From a virus, in IMG/VR virus record IMGVR_UViG_3300035698_025196, positions 1 to 37,821 of that record: a DNA stretch of 37,821 bases, one strand, 5' to 3'. Positions 1 through 7,517 of this stretch are shown here, in pieces. Below the pieces are notes generated by a model, which ran no database searches, was not told where the DNA came from, and was given only the letters and a program-made list of their open reading frames with translations. Position numbers and translations under genes: made by a program. Position 1 is the stretch's first letter. Each line of letters begins with the position of its first letter.

Positions 1-1
1 C

Positions 2-175
2 AGTATGATGTTTACTGGAAGCGGTGAAGATGATGCAAGGGTATTTATCCCAAAAGAACCAATGCCGCCAAAAGGCACAAAGGAATATTTTTTTAATAGC
101 GTTGGCGAATTTTCAACCGAGCAAATGTTAAAGACTGAAACCGTTTTTAAATGCTGTGGTAATCGATTTCAGTAA
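2..175 (+). CDS. 3' end of a hypothetical protein (partial)
   Basis: The frame is open from the first bases of the window to a TAA at 173-175, giving the last 57 residues of a protein whose start lies outside. The tail ends in CCGNRFQ after a proline- and acid-rich stretch. I do not recognise it. A second frame stays open just beyond (132-275), so either a small overlapping gene follows or the reading frame shifts near 130-160. Confidence 0.5.
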   Translation, partial: SMMFTGSGEDDARVFIPKEPMPPKGTKEYFFNSVGEFSTEQMLKTETVFKCCGNRFQ

Positions 176-275
176 GCCTCTTGGAGAAATAGCATTGAAT
201 GGAGTGACAAATCAAGCACTCCAAACAGGAGCCTACCAACGAGGTGAGGAATTCAAAAAACTTTGTAATCTTTAA
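156..275 (+). CDS. possible small ORF, GTG start
   Basis: A 39-residue frame begins at a GTG and ends four bases before the next gene. It overlaps the tail of the preceding partial gene in another frame. The translation reads like normal protein (motif GEIALNG, tail EEFKKLCNL), and the close spacing to the next gene fits the packing here. It may instead be the true C-terminus of the preceding gene after a frameshift. Not recognised. Confidence 0.3.
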   Translation: MVIDFSKPLGEIALNGVTNQALQTGAYQRGEEFKKLCNL

Positions 276-278
276 ATC

Positions 279-494
279 ATGACATTCGAAGAAATATTAG
301 CACAAGATGGAATGTATAGAGCTAGTTCTTTCAGGAAAGGAGTTTGCTTTGAAGTAAAACATGGGAACCTTCATCAAGTAACTTATGATGATGCATCAGA
401 TATTCTTCCTGATAGGAGTTTTCCAATGATTACACTTTCAATTGTAAAGAAAGAATATTCTAAAGTATTAACTAGACAATCTTTATTCTCATGA
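279..494 (+). CDS. hypothetical protein, 71 aa
   Basis: This small soluble protein has no family that I recognise. It starts at an ATG and its TGA overlaps the ATG of the next gene (ATGA at 491-494), so the two are probably translationally coupled. No membrane segment or metal motif is visible. Confidence 0.6.
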   Translation: MTFEEILAQDGMYRASSFRKGVCFEVKHGNLHQVTYDDASDILPDRSFPMITLSIVKKEYSKVLTRQSLFS

Positions 495-868
495 AGTATC
501 TATTGATCATCATATCGACCCTATTCATAGGTCAGCTATCTGCTCAAGTAGATGCTGACCCTGATAAAGAAGGCATGCAATATCAATACAATGATGTAAC
601 ATATGACGAGGCAACTACGTTAGATGAAGTAGTATACAACCATCACTCTATTCCAATCAATTGCCCCGCTAACAAATTCAGGCGCTTTAAAAGGCAACAG
701 GACAGAGTTAAGCGTAAATACTATGGAGATCGTTGGATCGATAGAGTAGGTGATTCTATGAGCAGCTTAGGCAGAGGAGTTGGAAGACTCGCTGTGTATA
801 TTGGTGCAGGAGTCGTAGTTACTTTAATTGTCTCAGCAATATTAAAATCATCTCAAAAAGCTATCTAA
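491..868 (+). CDS. exported protein with C-terminal membrane segment, 125 aa
   Basis: The first 18-19 residues form a signal peptide (MKY, hydrophobic core, then LSAQ as a likely cleavage site). The middle is basic (RRFKRQQDRVKRKYYG) and the end carries a hydrophobic helix around residues 100-118 (GAGVVVTLIVSAIL). It would be exported and anchored by its C-terminus. The function is unknown. It is coupled to the gene before it by an ATGA overlap. Confidence 0.65.
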   Translation: MKYLLIIISTLFIGQLSAQVDADPDKEGMQYQYNDVTYDEATTLDEVVYNHHSIPINCPANKFRRFKRQQDRVKRKYYGDRWIDRVGDSMSSLGRGVGRLAVYIGAGVVVTLIVSAILKSSQKAI

Positions 869-869
869 T

Positions 870-1322
870 ATGAAACATTCAAAAGAAAAAGGGTTCTTTG
901 CGGAAAACTATGAAGAGCAAAAAAAGAACAACCAGCTCATAGCTGACTTCATGGGTCTCAATTATAAGGCTGATGGCTTATACCATCACACCCAAATCAT
1001 GAACCCTGATGGAACTCCTTACAGAACTTCAGGGACTGCAAACAAAGATGTCGATTGTTTCGATCTTTGGAATCCCCACAACGACTGGAGACATCTCATG
1101 GCAGTCGTAAATGAAATTGAGATGAGGGGTTACTCAGTGATGATTACCAATCAGAACACTGACATATGGAGCGTTCACTCTGATGATTACATTACCAAAG
1201 TTCGTGGAAAATTCGGAAAGGTGTTCGATGGATTGATTGGTAAGAAAAATATGAGCAAACTAGAGGCTACGTATGCAGCTGTAGTTGATTTCATAACATG
1301 GCATAACAAACTAGCAAAATAA
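870..1322 (+). CDS. phage-type hypothetical protein, 150 aa
   Basis: The pattern NQLIADFMG near the start, then a tryptophan/histidine stretch (DWRHLMAVVNEIE, GYSVMI) and a C-terminal EATYAAVVDFITWHNK, matches a family of short proteins common in phages of Bacteroidetes and other hosts. No biochemical function is known to me. The family link is from memory of the sequence pattern, not a search. It starts two bases after the preceding stop. Confidence 0.7.
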   Translation: MKHSKEKGFFAENYEEQKKNNQLIADFMGLNYKADGLYHHTQIMNPDGTPYRTSGTANKDVDCFDLWNPHNDWRHLMAVVNEIEMRGYSVMITNQNTDIWSVHSDDYITKVRGKFGKVFDGLIGKKNMSKLEATYAAVVDFITWHNKLAK

Positions 1323-1955
1323 ATGACAAAAATATTTAAACCAACCGTAGACATTCGAAGAGAACTTCAGTCCATTATTGAAAAATATGAAGCAGCAGCA
1401 TACGTTGATAAATGTGTGGTAGAAAGTATATCGATGAATGTAGCTGAGTTCTTTAAAGAGAGACTCGACCTGATTTCCATCTCATACACAGATGGAACCC
1501 TCACTGATGAGCAGTTTACAATTGATTTTGCTAGACCTGAAGTGTCTATTGAGATTACTTTTTATGATTTCCTCCAGTACTATACAGCTGAGGTTAAAAC
1601 CAAACCACAAGAGGAACTTCTCCAGTCACTAGTGTCTATGGGAATGTTAAACACAGCTGCCGTTGCTGAACTCCTTATTCAAAAGGAATTCAAAGCCTCT
1701 GAAATGATATCACCACCCTTAGCTGAAGGATATAAAAGAGCCAAAGAAAGAATGCAAATCATTCAGCAGCGACAGCAAGCTAGCTTGAAATGGTTCCTAC
1801 TACCAGCCCTACTCCAAAAGGAAGACATCCTTAGGTTCCTGAAGAGCCTCAGCTCAGAACAACTGAATACAGTGGCTGAGGAAATGTGCGTTGATATCGA
1901 TGGCATTAGTACTGATGAGGTAGAAGAGCTGATCATCTCTAGTCTGGTTCTTTGA
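1323..1955 (+). CDS. hypothetical protein, 210 aa
   Basis: This soluble, largely helical protein is not recognised. It follows the preceding stop directly. The middle (about residues 95-150) is rich in Gln, Glu and Lys and could form a coiled coil. The last 40 residues (LSSEQLNTVAEEM, DGISTDEVEELI) resemble a small helical regulatory or EF-hand-like tail, but I see no complete calcium loop. Confidence 0.6.
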   Translation: MTKIFKPTVDIRRELQSIIEKYEAAAYVDKCVVESISMNVAEFFKERLDLISISYTDGTLTDEQFTIDFARPEVSIEITFYDFLQYYTAEVKTKPQEELLQSLVSMGMLNTAAVAELLIQKEFKASEMISPPLAEGYKRAKERMQIIQQRQQASLKWFLLPALLQKEDILRFLKSLSSEQLNTVAEEMCVDIDGISTDEVEELIISSLVL

Positions 1956-2003
1956 TAATCATAAATTTTATAAGCATCTTTGTTCCATCTAACTTTAATT
2001 TAA

Positions 2004-2378
2004 ATGAAAACACCAAGCTGGTTAACACCGAAAGACCCAACCCTTCCAAAGAATCTCGATTTAACTGAACAGCAAGTTGTAGATATTTTCGAAGAACTAT
2101 TGGTCAACCCTAAGACTGAGCTTCACTATGATCCAGAAAGATACGAATGCTTTCTGGAATGTGATCCTTACTTTATGGTCATGGAAGGAAGTAAAGCTAT
2201 CATCGTCAATTCAATATACTCACATGAAGTAACCATGTCGCATAAGACGGAAGTATACATCAGCTTCACCTTCAATAAAGAAGTCTCAAAGAGACGACAA
2301 GCACTTAAGCTTAAGTATCTATCCAAGGTCGAAAAGAATCTAGGAAAGATACTTGAATCTGTAAAAAAACTTTCCTGA
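2004..2378 (+). CDS. hypothetical protein, 124 aa
   Basis: A soluble protein of unknown function with a basic C-terminus (RRQALKLKYLSKVEKNLGKI). It is the last gene before a long poorly coding stretch. Its 48-bp leader contains CATCTTTG, close to the host -7 box but lacking the TA, so the promoter is uncertain. An opposing frame at 2168-2416 is judged a shadow. Confidence 0.6.
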   Translation: MKTPSWLTPKDPTLPKNLDLTEQQVVDIFEELLVNPKTELHYDPERYECFLECDPYFMVMEGSKAIIVNSIYSHEVTMSHKTEVYISFTFNKEVSKRRQALKLKYLSKVEKNLGKILESVKKLS

Positions 2379-2490
2379 AGTTTTTGTTTTTCTGTTTTCT
2401 GTTGCGTTATAAGCAATGATGCCTTTTAGTTTCTGATCAGGCAAATTTAATTTAAAAAAGTTTTTGTTTTTCTAATTTTTAATGCGTTAT
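2379..2490 (+). repeat. two imperfect direct copies, about 32 bp each, 80 bp apart
   Basis: The 15-mer AGTTTTTGTTTTTCT occurs at 2379-2393 and again at 2459-2473. Each copy is followed, after a T-rich gap, by TGCGTTATA (2403-2411 and 2482-2490). The first copy begins at the stop of the preceding gene. The rest of 2491-2713 is AT-rich without a convincing ORF. It contains CCCCAAACTTTTTTAAA at 2543, a sequence similar to the leader motif at 29086 and 31352. Confidence 0.7.
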
Positions 2491-2713
2491 ATAAATTGCC
2501 CGCTTTTTGGAAAAGGAAGCGCTAGGATAATCCACCCCTACCCCAAACTTTTTTAAACCCTCTCAACTCACATCGTCTTCTAAAATTAGAAAATCTTTAT
2601 TTTTATTCTAAAACAAATCCTAATCTAAAGTTGATTTCCTGTTATTTATCATTCATTGAAAATAAACTTTGTATTTGAGGCAACTATTTGTCTTTTTTTA
2701 CGTTTAACAATAT

Positions 2714-2890
2714 ATGAGAAAACTTTATCACATATTATTGATCACACCTTTGATCAACTTACCTTTACTTGCAATGTCGCAAGATTTTATGAAAGGTGTA
2801 CTTCCTGACTGGGTTTACAACTTGTTTGCTGTTAACTACATTCTTGCCATTGGAGGAACTGTAATTTACCTTGCACTCACAGCCACATGA
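2714..2890 (+). CDS. small membrane protein, 58 aa
   Basis: The protein begins MRKLYHILLITPLINLPLLAM, a signal-like hydrophobic start, and has a second hydrophobic helix near residues 38-56. Its TGA overlaps the ATG of the next small membrane protein (ATGA at 2887-2890), so the two probably form a pair. I do not recognise either. Two membrane peptides encoded back to back could be a holin/antiholin-like or toxin pair, but nothing in the sequence proves it. Confidence 0.6.
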   Translation: MRKLYHILLITPLINLPLLAMSQDFMKGVLPDWVYNLFAVNYILAIGGTVIYLALTAT

Positions 2891-3084
2891 GAACCCTTAA
2901 CGCTCTCATGTGGCTCCCAGTAATTGGTATCTTCGCATTCCTCCTGAGACACCTCATGATCGATAAGGAACTCAAAACTTGGGTGTACCCCATCAATGGA
3001 GCATTTCATGCCCTCACCTTGTCGTGCCTTATTATCTATCTCCCACAGATATTTAATACCATTGTTACGATCCAGATTTTTTAA
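2887..3084 (+). CDS. small membrane protein, 65 aa
   Basis: Two hydrophobic segments (about residues 8-22 and 40-62) flank a short polar loop (RHLMIDKELKTW). The start overlaps the stop of the preceding membrane peptide. Function unknown. A long non-coding stretch follows it. Confidence 0.6.
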   Translation: MRTLNALMWLPVIGIFAFLLRHLMIDKELKTWVYPINGAFHALTLSCLIIYLPQIFNTIVTIQIF

Positions 3085-3686
3085 CTCTCCCTCTAAGATT
3101 TCATAGCCTCTCCCTTCCTCTCAAAACTTTCACAAGCTTTCACAAGCTTTCACCAACTTTCACCAACTCTCCCCAAGACTCAAACACCCTAATTTAACTG
3201 TTGAGGTTTTCCTTATTTAAGATATGTAGAAGACCTTCAATAACAAATATTCTATATCAAAAACCCCAACCCATACACAAACTACCCCCAACATCAATGA
3301 TAATACCCTGAAAATAATCTTAGGATTCCAATATCTTCAACATTTAAATTTGGTTTTCTGGGTTGAAATTTCGAAGTGGTAACTTGTGGTAAAAAGTGGG
3401 CAGAACAGCCCAAGGGCATTTTTCCCTCATTTTCGCCAATATTTACCTTAACTAACTAAGACTCACACACTTAAAGCTCAAACCTACATCAATTCAGGCA
3501 TATTTCCGCATCAACTTACTGCACTTTCGGGAGTTGATTTCGAGTTTATTTTAGGCTTTTGGATCATCTATATTATCGCCCTCAAATACACCCTCAAAAA
3601 CACTCTCAAAAACACTCAAAAAAAACCCACTAATATAGCCTATAAAAAACCGCCTTAAAACAATGTAACAAATACGGTAAAAAATA
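3085..3686. other. non-coding stretch with pyrimidine-rich repeats
   Basis: No convincing gene lies in these 600 bases. The plus strand is rich in C and T at its start, opposite to the purine-rich coding strands around it. Short tandem repeats occur at both ends: CTTTCACAAG-type decamers near 3127 and (ACACTCTCAAAA)-type units near 3600. A frame open at about 3470-3657 encodes a hydrophobic stretch (FILGFWIIYIIAL) but has no start codon. The stretch could hold an origin, a CRISPR leader or decayed DNA. Confidence 0.5.
3127..3176. repeat. 10-bp tandem repeat, about five units
   Basis: Units of 10 bp follow one another: CTTTCACAAG twice, CTTTCACCAA twice, then a diverged CTCTCCCCAA. The array lies in the non-coding stretch upstream of cas6. 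Short iterated pyrimidine repeats can act as iterons or arise by slippage; nothing here tells which. Confidence 0.8.
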
Positions 3687-4385
3687 ATTTTTACTAGCAA
3701 TTCATTTCCAGTTCCTAATGATCGTTCAATTGTATTATCGTGGTTGCATGAGGTATTGGGTCAAAACCAAGTCCATGACAAAGAGAGTGATTATTCTGTA
3801 TCATCTATAATGGGTGGAACATTCAAAGGGAAGACGGTTGAGTTCCCAGAGGGTGGTTGGGTGATTGTGTCATCCAACGATGACTCTCTATTGGGCAGGG
3901 TGGCATTGAATTGTTTCAAGCACGATTTGGGTTATGGAATGAAGTTTGAGTCCATGCAACATATATCGGAAGAAATAGAAACTGGATGGAACAACTTCTT
4001 CACATTGACTCCCATTGTCTTAAGGAGGCGAAATAAAGGCGGTGGGCGCGCTTTCATCACTCATGAGGACAAAGAGTTCTCTGAGCTTCTATTGGATCGT
4101 TTAAAGGCTAAGCTATTGCGTTTGGATTCGTCATTGGATGTTTCTCGAATTGAGTTAAAGGTTGATGATCATTCATCTCACCGTATTCAGTGGACGAAAC
4201 TTCATGAATCAAATTTATTGGGTTCATTGTGTTTGGTCTCGATCAAATGCAACAAAGATGTTGGTCAGATGATTTACAACTTTGGGTTGGGCAATTTAAC
4301 TGGAAGTGGATATGGTTCAATTTGTTTGGTTCAAAACAAATCCATGTATCGTTTTGGGTTGGTTGGAGAGAAAAAAATGGCTTAA
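3687..4385 (+). CDS. cas6: CRISPR-associated endoribonuclease Cas6
   Basis: Cas6 cuts CRISPR precursor RNA within each repeat. The sequence has the glycine-rich loop near the C-terminus (GLGNLTGSGYGSICL), the Bacteroidetes-type N-terminal block (SWLHEVLGQ, then HDKESDYSVSSIMGGTF) and the FPEGGWVI stretch. About 232 residues is a normal length. A CRISPR array begins 20 bases downstream. The conserved N-terminus reaches upstream of the first TTG (3744), but the frame is closed at 3678 and offers only ATA (3684) or ATT (3687). The gene therefore uses a rare start, starts at TTG with a shortened N-terminus, or has lost its start codon. Its codon use is more G-rich than its neighbours, which suggests separate acquisition. 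No other cas gene is visible. Confidence 0.75.
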   Translation: MFTSNSFPVPNDRSIVLSWLHEVLGQNQVHDKESDYSVSSIMGGTFKGKTVEFPEGGWVIVSSNDDSLLGRVALNCFKHDLGYGMKFESMQHISEEIETGWNNFFTLTPIVLRRRNKGGGRAFITHEDKEFSELLLDRLKAKLLRLDSSLDVSRIELKVDDHSSHRIQWTKLHESNLLGSLCLVSIKCNKDVGQMIYNFGLGNLTGSGYGSICLVQNKSMYRFGLVGEKKMA

Positions 4386-4405
4386 AACAAATCACCAATT
4401 GTTCT

Positions 4406-4705
4406 TTGATGTATTTTTATCCGAAAGGGAATCACAACTTCGTAGTTCAAAAAAACTACATTCTCTTCACTGTTTCATATCTATTTCCGAAAGAACATCG
4501 AACGAAGAGATGTTCCAAAGGGAATCACAACATTGCCAAATAAGACTCTACAGCACCTCTAATTGTTTCATATCTATTTCCGAAAGGGAATCACAACGAT
4601 TTATACGACTTGCAGAAGATAATTGAAGTTGTTTCATATCTATTCCATCTGGGAATCACAAGATACATTTGATATTCTAATAAATGTTTCATATATTATT
4701 TTTAG
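4406..4705 (+). CRISPR. short degenerate CRISPR array, three 33-nt spacers plus a remnant
   Basis: The best repeat (4565-4597, 33 nt) starts GTTTCATATC and ends GGGAATCACAAC. Other copies are a degenerate first repeat (4406-4438), a copy with a 27-nt insertion (4472-4531), a 32-nt copy with a changed loop (4631-4662) and a truncated last one (from 4686). Spacers at 4439-4471, 4532-4564 and 4598-4630 are each exactly 33 nt; a last gap is 23 nt. Each main repeat can fold as ATTTCC/GGGAAT or a near version around a loop, suitable for Cas6. The direction of transcription is uncertain, because the reverse strand ends in ATATGAAAC, like many 5' handles. The array lies directly after cas6. Confidence 0.85.
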
Positions 4706-4734
4706 TTTAAAAGCTAACAAATAAAAACAAACAA

Positions 4735-5385
4735 ATGAAAGACGAACTAGAATTGGGTATTATTACCTATCAGACTCCAGACGGGGATTTAAAGACAAGG
4801 CGCTTTGAAAAGATGAGTACTGTAGAAATTACGGTTGATGGACTGAAAAGTATCAAAGATGGATTAGAAGAAAAAGAATGGATAATTAAGGAGGTTCATA
4901 GTTTTCTTTATTTAGGAAACGAATTTTTCAAAAATGATCGTTTCGTTTTCCTAGTAGATAAAGAGATAATAAAACACACATATTTCGATAGTTATAAAGA
5001 CGGAAAATTTAACTTCAAAAATCACAACAAAAATCACAACGAAAGTAATAAAGAAGATAATTTATCCTTCTCTAGCTTTGATTCTTTTATCACAGGAAAG
5101 CTAGAGTACTCTTTGCAAAATCTTATTAAGAAATACGAATTCAAACCAAGTAGTGATCAGGATTTAAGTAAGTTCAAAGAAAGATATAGAAATATGATAA
5201 TAAATCAAGGAACTCACATGGAAGATTTATTATATACAACAATAGGAAATTGGCTTGTTGTTGTTCCAAAACACTGCAACCCTTCTTGTTATTATATTTA
5301 TTACTACAACAAAAAAGAGAGTAGGTTTTTCTACCAATCAATAGATATAGAGAGCATAAAAGGCGAAATTAGCATTAATATATAA
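4735..5385 (+). CDS. hypothetical protein, 216 aa
   Basis: A soluble protein of unknown function that starts about 50 bases after the CRISPR array. It has a central Asn/Lys/His-rich stretch (FKNHNKNHNESNKEDN) and a Tyr-rich C-terminal part (SCYYIYYYNKKESRFFYQ). Its position next to cas6 and the array makes an accessory role conceivable, but no Cas or anti-CRISPR motif is visible. It converges on the minus-strand block that begins at 5390. Confidence 0.65.
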   Translation: MKDELELGIITYQTPDGDLKTRRFEKMSTVEITVDGLKSIKDGLEEKEWIIKEVHSFLYLGNEFFKNDRFVFLVDKEIIKHTYFDSYKDGKFNFKNHNKNHNESNKEDNLSFSSFDSFITGKLEYSLQNLIKKYEFKPSSDQDLSKFKERYRNMIINQGTHMEDLLYTTIGNWLVVVPKHCNPSCYYIYYYNKKESRFFYQSIDIESIKGEISINI

Positions 5386-5389
5386 TATA

Positions 5390-5557
5390 TTATATATTCG
5401 GGTCTATTGAGTTGAATCTCAATAAGGTTTCGGTAGAATATCCATCTGTACAGTAGTCTGGTTTTATTGGCGAAACGTAAATGGAGACTCCTGATAAAAC
5501 GCATCTTGCAACGTATTCTTCACTGATAGTGGATTGCATCTCATTTAAAATATCCAT
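5390..5557 (-). CDS. small hypothetical protein, 55 aa
   Basis: On the minus strand an ATG at 5557 opens a 55-residue frame ending TAA at 5390-5392. The protein starts MDILNEMQ and contains one cysteine-flanked hydrophobic strand (RCVLSGVSIYVSPIKPDYC). It overlaps the start of the previous minus-strand gene's end by 13 bases, consistent with the operon packing here. Function unknown. Confidence 0.55.
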   Translation of the reverse strand: MDILNEMQSTISEEYVARCVLSGVSIYVSPIKPDYCTDGYSTETLLRFNSIDPNI

Positions 5558-5772
5558 AAGAAACAATATTTTTTTTCATTAGACAAATTTTTTTCTTTAT
5601 ATGAAAATTCCATATTGATACGTATATGATTAAATTCCTTATCCTCTTTTGCAGCTCGCTTCTTGATGTTTTTATTCAAACGATAAAAAATCATAAAACC
5701 ATGTTTATTGGCTTTCCGTTTCACCATTTGAATTAAATGATAAGCTTTATTTTTTCCTAGTAGGGTTTTCAT
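5545..5772 (-). CDS. small basic protein, possible third member of a local paralogous family, 75 aa
   Basis: The protein is Lys-rich. Its pattern (AYHLIQMVKRKANKHGF, later INMEFSYKEKN) can be aligned loosely with the N-terminal halves of the proteins at 6710-7066 and 7518-7880 (RxKxI, xVxKxGYxC, xxPFSKK). It would then be a shortened paralog. It overlaps the end of the preceding minus-strand gene by 26 bases. Function unknown. Confidence 0.5.
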   Translation of the reverse strand: MKTLLGKNKAYHLIQMVKRKANKHGFMIFYRLNKNIKKRAAKEDKEFNHIRINMEFSYKEKNLSNEKKYCFLWIF

Positions 5773-6190
5773 TCAGGGTGTCAAAAGTTTTGTTTTTAGT
5801 TTTCACAACTTCAATTAACTTACGAAGGCAACCTAGTTCGGCTTTTTCTACATCATCAAACCAACCGCTCATATAATCTTCTCCTTCTTCTCTATCCAAA
5901 TACCTCAACATATACCAGCATCTTTCTGGTTGTTCTGGGGTTGGATAGACATCAACGAAGGAATGTAGTTTATGTTCTTTTCTAAACCACCTAAAAGCTT
6001 GTTGGATGATTGGGGCTGTTATTGAGCCAAGCTCTGAATTTTTCAGTTGAGTGATATCTCCTCCATAAGTTTTAAGTTCTTTTGTATGAAGGAAATTCCC
6101 AATACAAGCTTCATCAAACCCTAGTTTTTTTAATTCAAGCGCTTCATTGTAACGTGCAAATTCTTTATCTTTCTTCTCCATTGATATCAT
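5747..6190 (-). CDS. phage-type hypothetical protein (ALELKKLGFDE family), 147 aa
   Basis: The N-terminal block EALELKKLGFDEACI, the central QQAFRWFRKEHKL and the C-terminal KAELGCLRKLIEVVK match a small protein family widespread in phages and mobile elements of Bacteroidetes, where it often recurs in one genome. Its biochemical role is unknown to me. The start may be the ATG at 6190 or the in-frame ATG nine bases later. It overlaps the gene before it by 26 bases. Confidence 0.7.
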   Translation of the reverse strand: MISMEKKDKEFARYNEALELKKLGFDEACIGNFLHTKELKTYGGDITQLKNSELGSITAPIIQQAFRWFRKEHKLHSFVDVYPTPEQPERCWYMLRYLDREEGEDYMSGWFDDVEKAELGCLRKLIEVVKTKNKTFDTLNENPTRKK

Positions 6191-6710
6191 CTATAGTAAC
6201 GGTATAACTTTTAATAATTCCATTATCTGTCTTCTCCATGATAGCGAAAGAAGCTTTACGACCCATTTTGGTTGGGTCATACATGATAGCGCTTGTCATT
6301 TCGATATCTGGATGTTCATCCAAATTATTTCTAATCAATTTTAACATATCCTCTGCGTTCATCGGTTTAATTTTCTCCACAGGAGCCACAGGAGCCACAG
6401 GATCAACGCTCTTATAGTTTGACATATATTCCTTATAGTCTGTCAATCCGAGTTCTTTAGAGTCTCCGTAGATATATCCTACAACAAAGTAAATAAATTT
6501 ACCTGAAGGAGACATTGCAAGTGCCATTAAATAATCAGGAGAGCGTTCATTTGTTTTATCGGAATTGGAACAGAACATTCCTATATGACCTTCGATATCT
6601 GATTTACTTTTAATCCAATCAATTTCCATCAATTCTTCATTGGATTTGACTTCATGTGTGGTTACTTCAAATTCTGTAAAGAAATTTGGATATCTTCTTT
6701 CTACTATCAT
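6165..6710 (-). CDS. hypothetical protein, 181 aa
   Basis: Not recognised. The protein has a Val/Pro/Ala linker (PVAPVAPVEK, encoded by a 9-bp tandem repeat near 6382-6402) that separates an N-terminal part (about residues 1-105) from a C-terminal part with a basic strand pair (KMGRKASFAIMEK). It shares one base with the start codon region of its upstream neighbour, so the two are coupled. Confidence 0.6.
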   Translation of the reverse strand: MIVERRYPNFFTEFEVTTHEVKSNEELMEIDWIKSKSDIEGHIGMFCSNSDKTNERSPDYLMALAMSPSGKFIYFVVGYIYGDSKELGLTDYKEYMSNYKSVDPVAPVAPVEKIKPMNAEDMLKLIRNNLDEHPDIEMTSAIMYDPTKMGRKASFAIMEKTDNGIIKSYTVTIDDINGEER

Positions 6711-7066
6711 TATGGGGTGTTTATTAATTTTTTAATTTTTCTTGATTCAGAAAAAAAGATATAAAAGTTTTCAATTTGGTTTTTACTATAAAAGTTCATT
6801 ATATTATTAAAAAGCGAACCACTCCAAGCACCATGTGTTTTGTTTTTGGATAAAAGGGTTCTCTTTATATTAATATATGTGTTAAGTACATCTACGGGTT
6901 TTTTAGAAAAAGGGGTAATAATTAATTTATTATCATAGCACACATTAAAATCAGGATGCTTCATTGTTTTATTTTCAACTCTTCCCATGTCAAAGCAATT
7001 ATACCCATCCTTCTGTACGGCTGAAGATATTGTTCTGATAATTTTTAATCTTTCTCTTGAGTTCAT
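6710..7066 (-). CDS. hypothetical protein, paralog of 7518-7880, 118 aa
   Basis: The N-terminus (NSRERLKIIRTISSAVQKDGYNCFDMGR) is clearly related to that of the gene at 7518-7880 (NSRERAKLINIMRS...EKHGYDCLDRGR). Both also share ITPFSKK/LIPFSKK in the middle and a basic SRKIKKL or PRSIKKL tail. The ATG at 7066 is preferred over the TTG one codon earlier. No catalytic motif is visible. The family could bind nucleic acid given its basic tail, but this is a guess. Confidence 0.65.
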   Translation of the reverse strand: MNSRERLKIIRTISSAVQKDGYNCFDMGRVENKTMKHPDFNVCYDNKLIITPFSKKPVDVLNTYINIKRTLLSKNKTHGAWSGSLFNNIMNFYSKNQIENFYIFFSESRKIKKLINTP

Positions 7067-7073
7067 CAATTCA

Positions 7074-7511
7074 TCAATTATATTTATGATACGAATTTAC
7101 CTTACGATCTATTTTGAGACTAATCTCATAATGGATATTATAATCTGGGCTAGTACGATCAGACAGCCACAGCCAATTATATGTTTCATTGTAGCTGAGT
7201 CTAATATCTCCAATTACAGAGGTATCGAATAGGCTCATAACTTTTGCATTGGTACGACTCCATTCACCGTCAACCCATTCATCCCAATGAATTACGAGGA
7301 ATTTATCACTAACTTCTCCTTCCCATATTCTATAAAGGGTATCTACTTCTAGAACCCATTCGCTATCGCTTAGGTATAAGGAATCGTTAAGGTATACGTT
7401 TCCTTCATATCCTTCTAATTGCCATCTTAAAGAGTGGTAAGAATAGTCTTGGCTACTCATAGGAGATATTAGTCCCAACGCCATTATCAATATTAGCATT
7501 AATGTTTTCAT
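7074..7511 (-). CDS. exported protein, 145 aa
   Basis: A signal peptide is plain: MKTLMLILIMALGLISPMSS with a likely cut before QDYSY. The mature part is rich in aromatic residues and Ser/Asp (SLYLSDSEWVLEVDTLYRIW) and probably forms beta strands. It sits between the two paralogs at 6710 and 7518, with eight and six bases between them. Function unknown; it may act in the host periplasm. Confidence 0.65.
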   Translation of the reverse strand: MKTLMLILIMALGLISPMSSQDYSYHSLRWQLEGYEGNVYLNDSLYLSDSEWVLEVDTLYRIWEGEVSDKFLVIHWDEWVDGEWSRTNAKVMSLFDTSVIGDIRLSYNETYNWLWLSDRTSPDYNIHYEISLKIDRKVNSYHKYN

Positions 7512-7517
7512 AATTTA

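Noticed and set aside
3470-3657. Open frame with a hydrophobic segment (FILGFWIIYIIAL)
   Set aside because: No usable start codon, a simple-repeat tail, and no coupling to neighbours.
4229-4626. Two plus-strand frames of about 105 codons over the cas6 end and the CRISPR array
   Set aside because: They cross the repeats and spacers and repeat the phrase SISERESQ, which is simply the repeat translated; not genes.
5391-5520. tRNA-like or small RNA between 5386 and 5545
   Set aside because: No cloverleaf could be built, and the minus strand holds a sensible 55-residue ORF instead.
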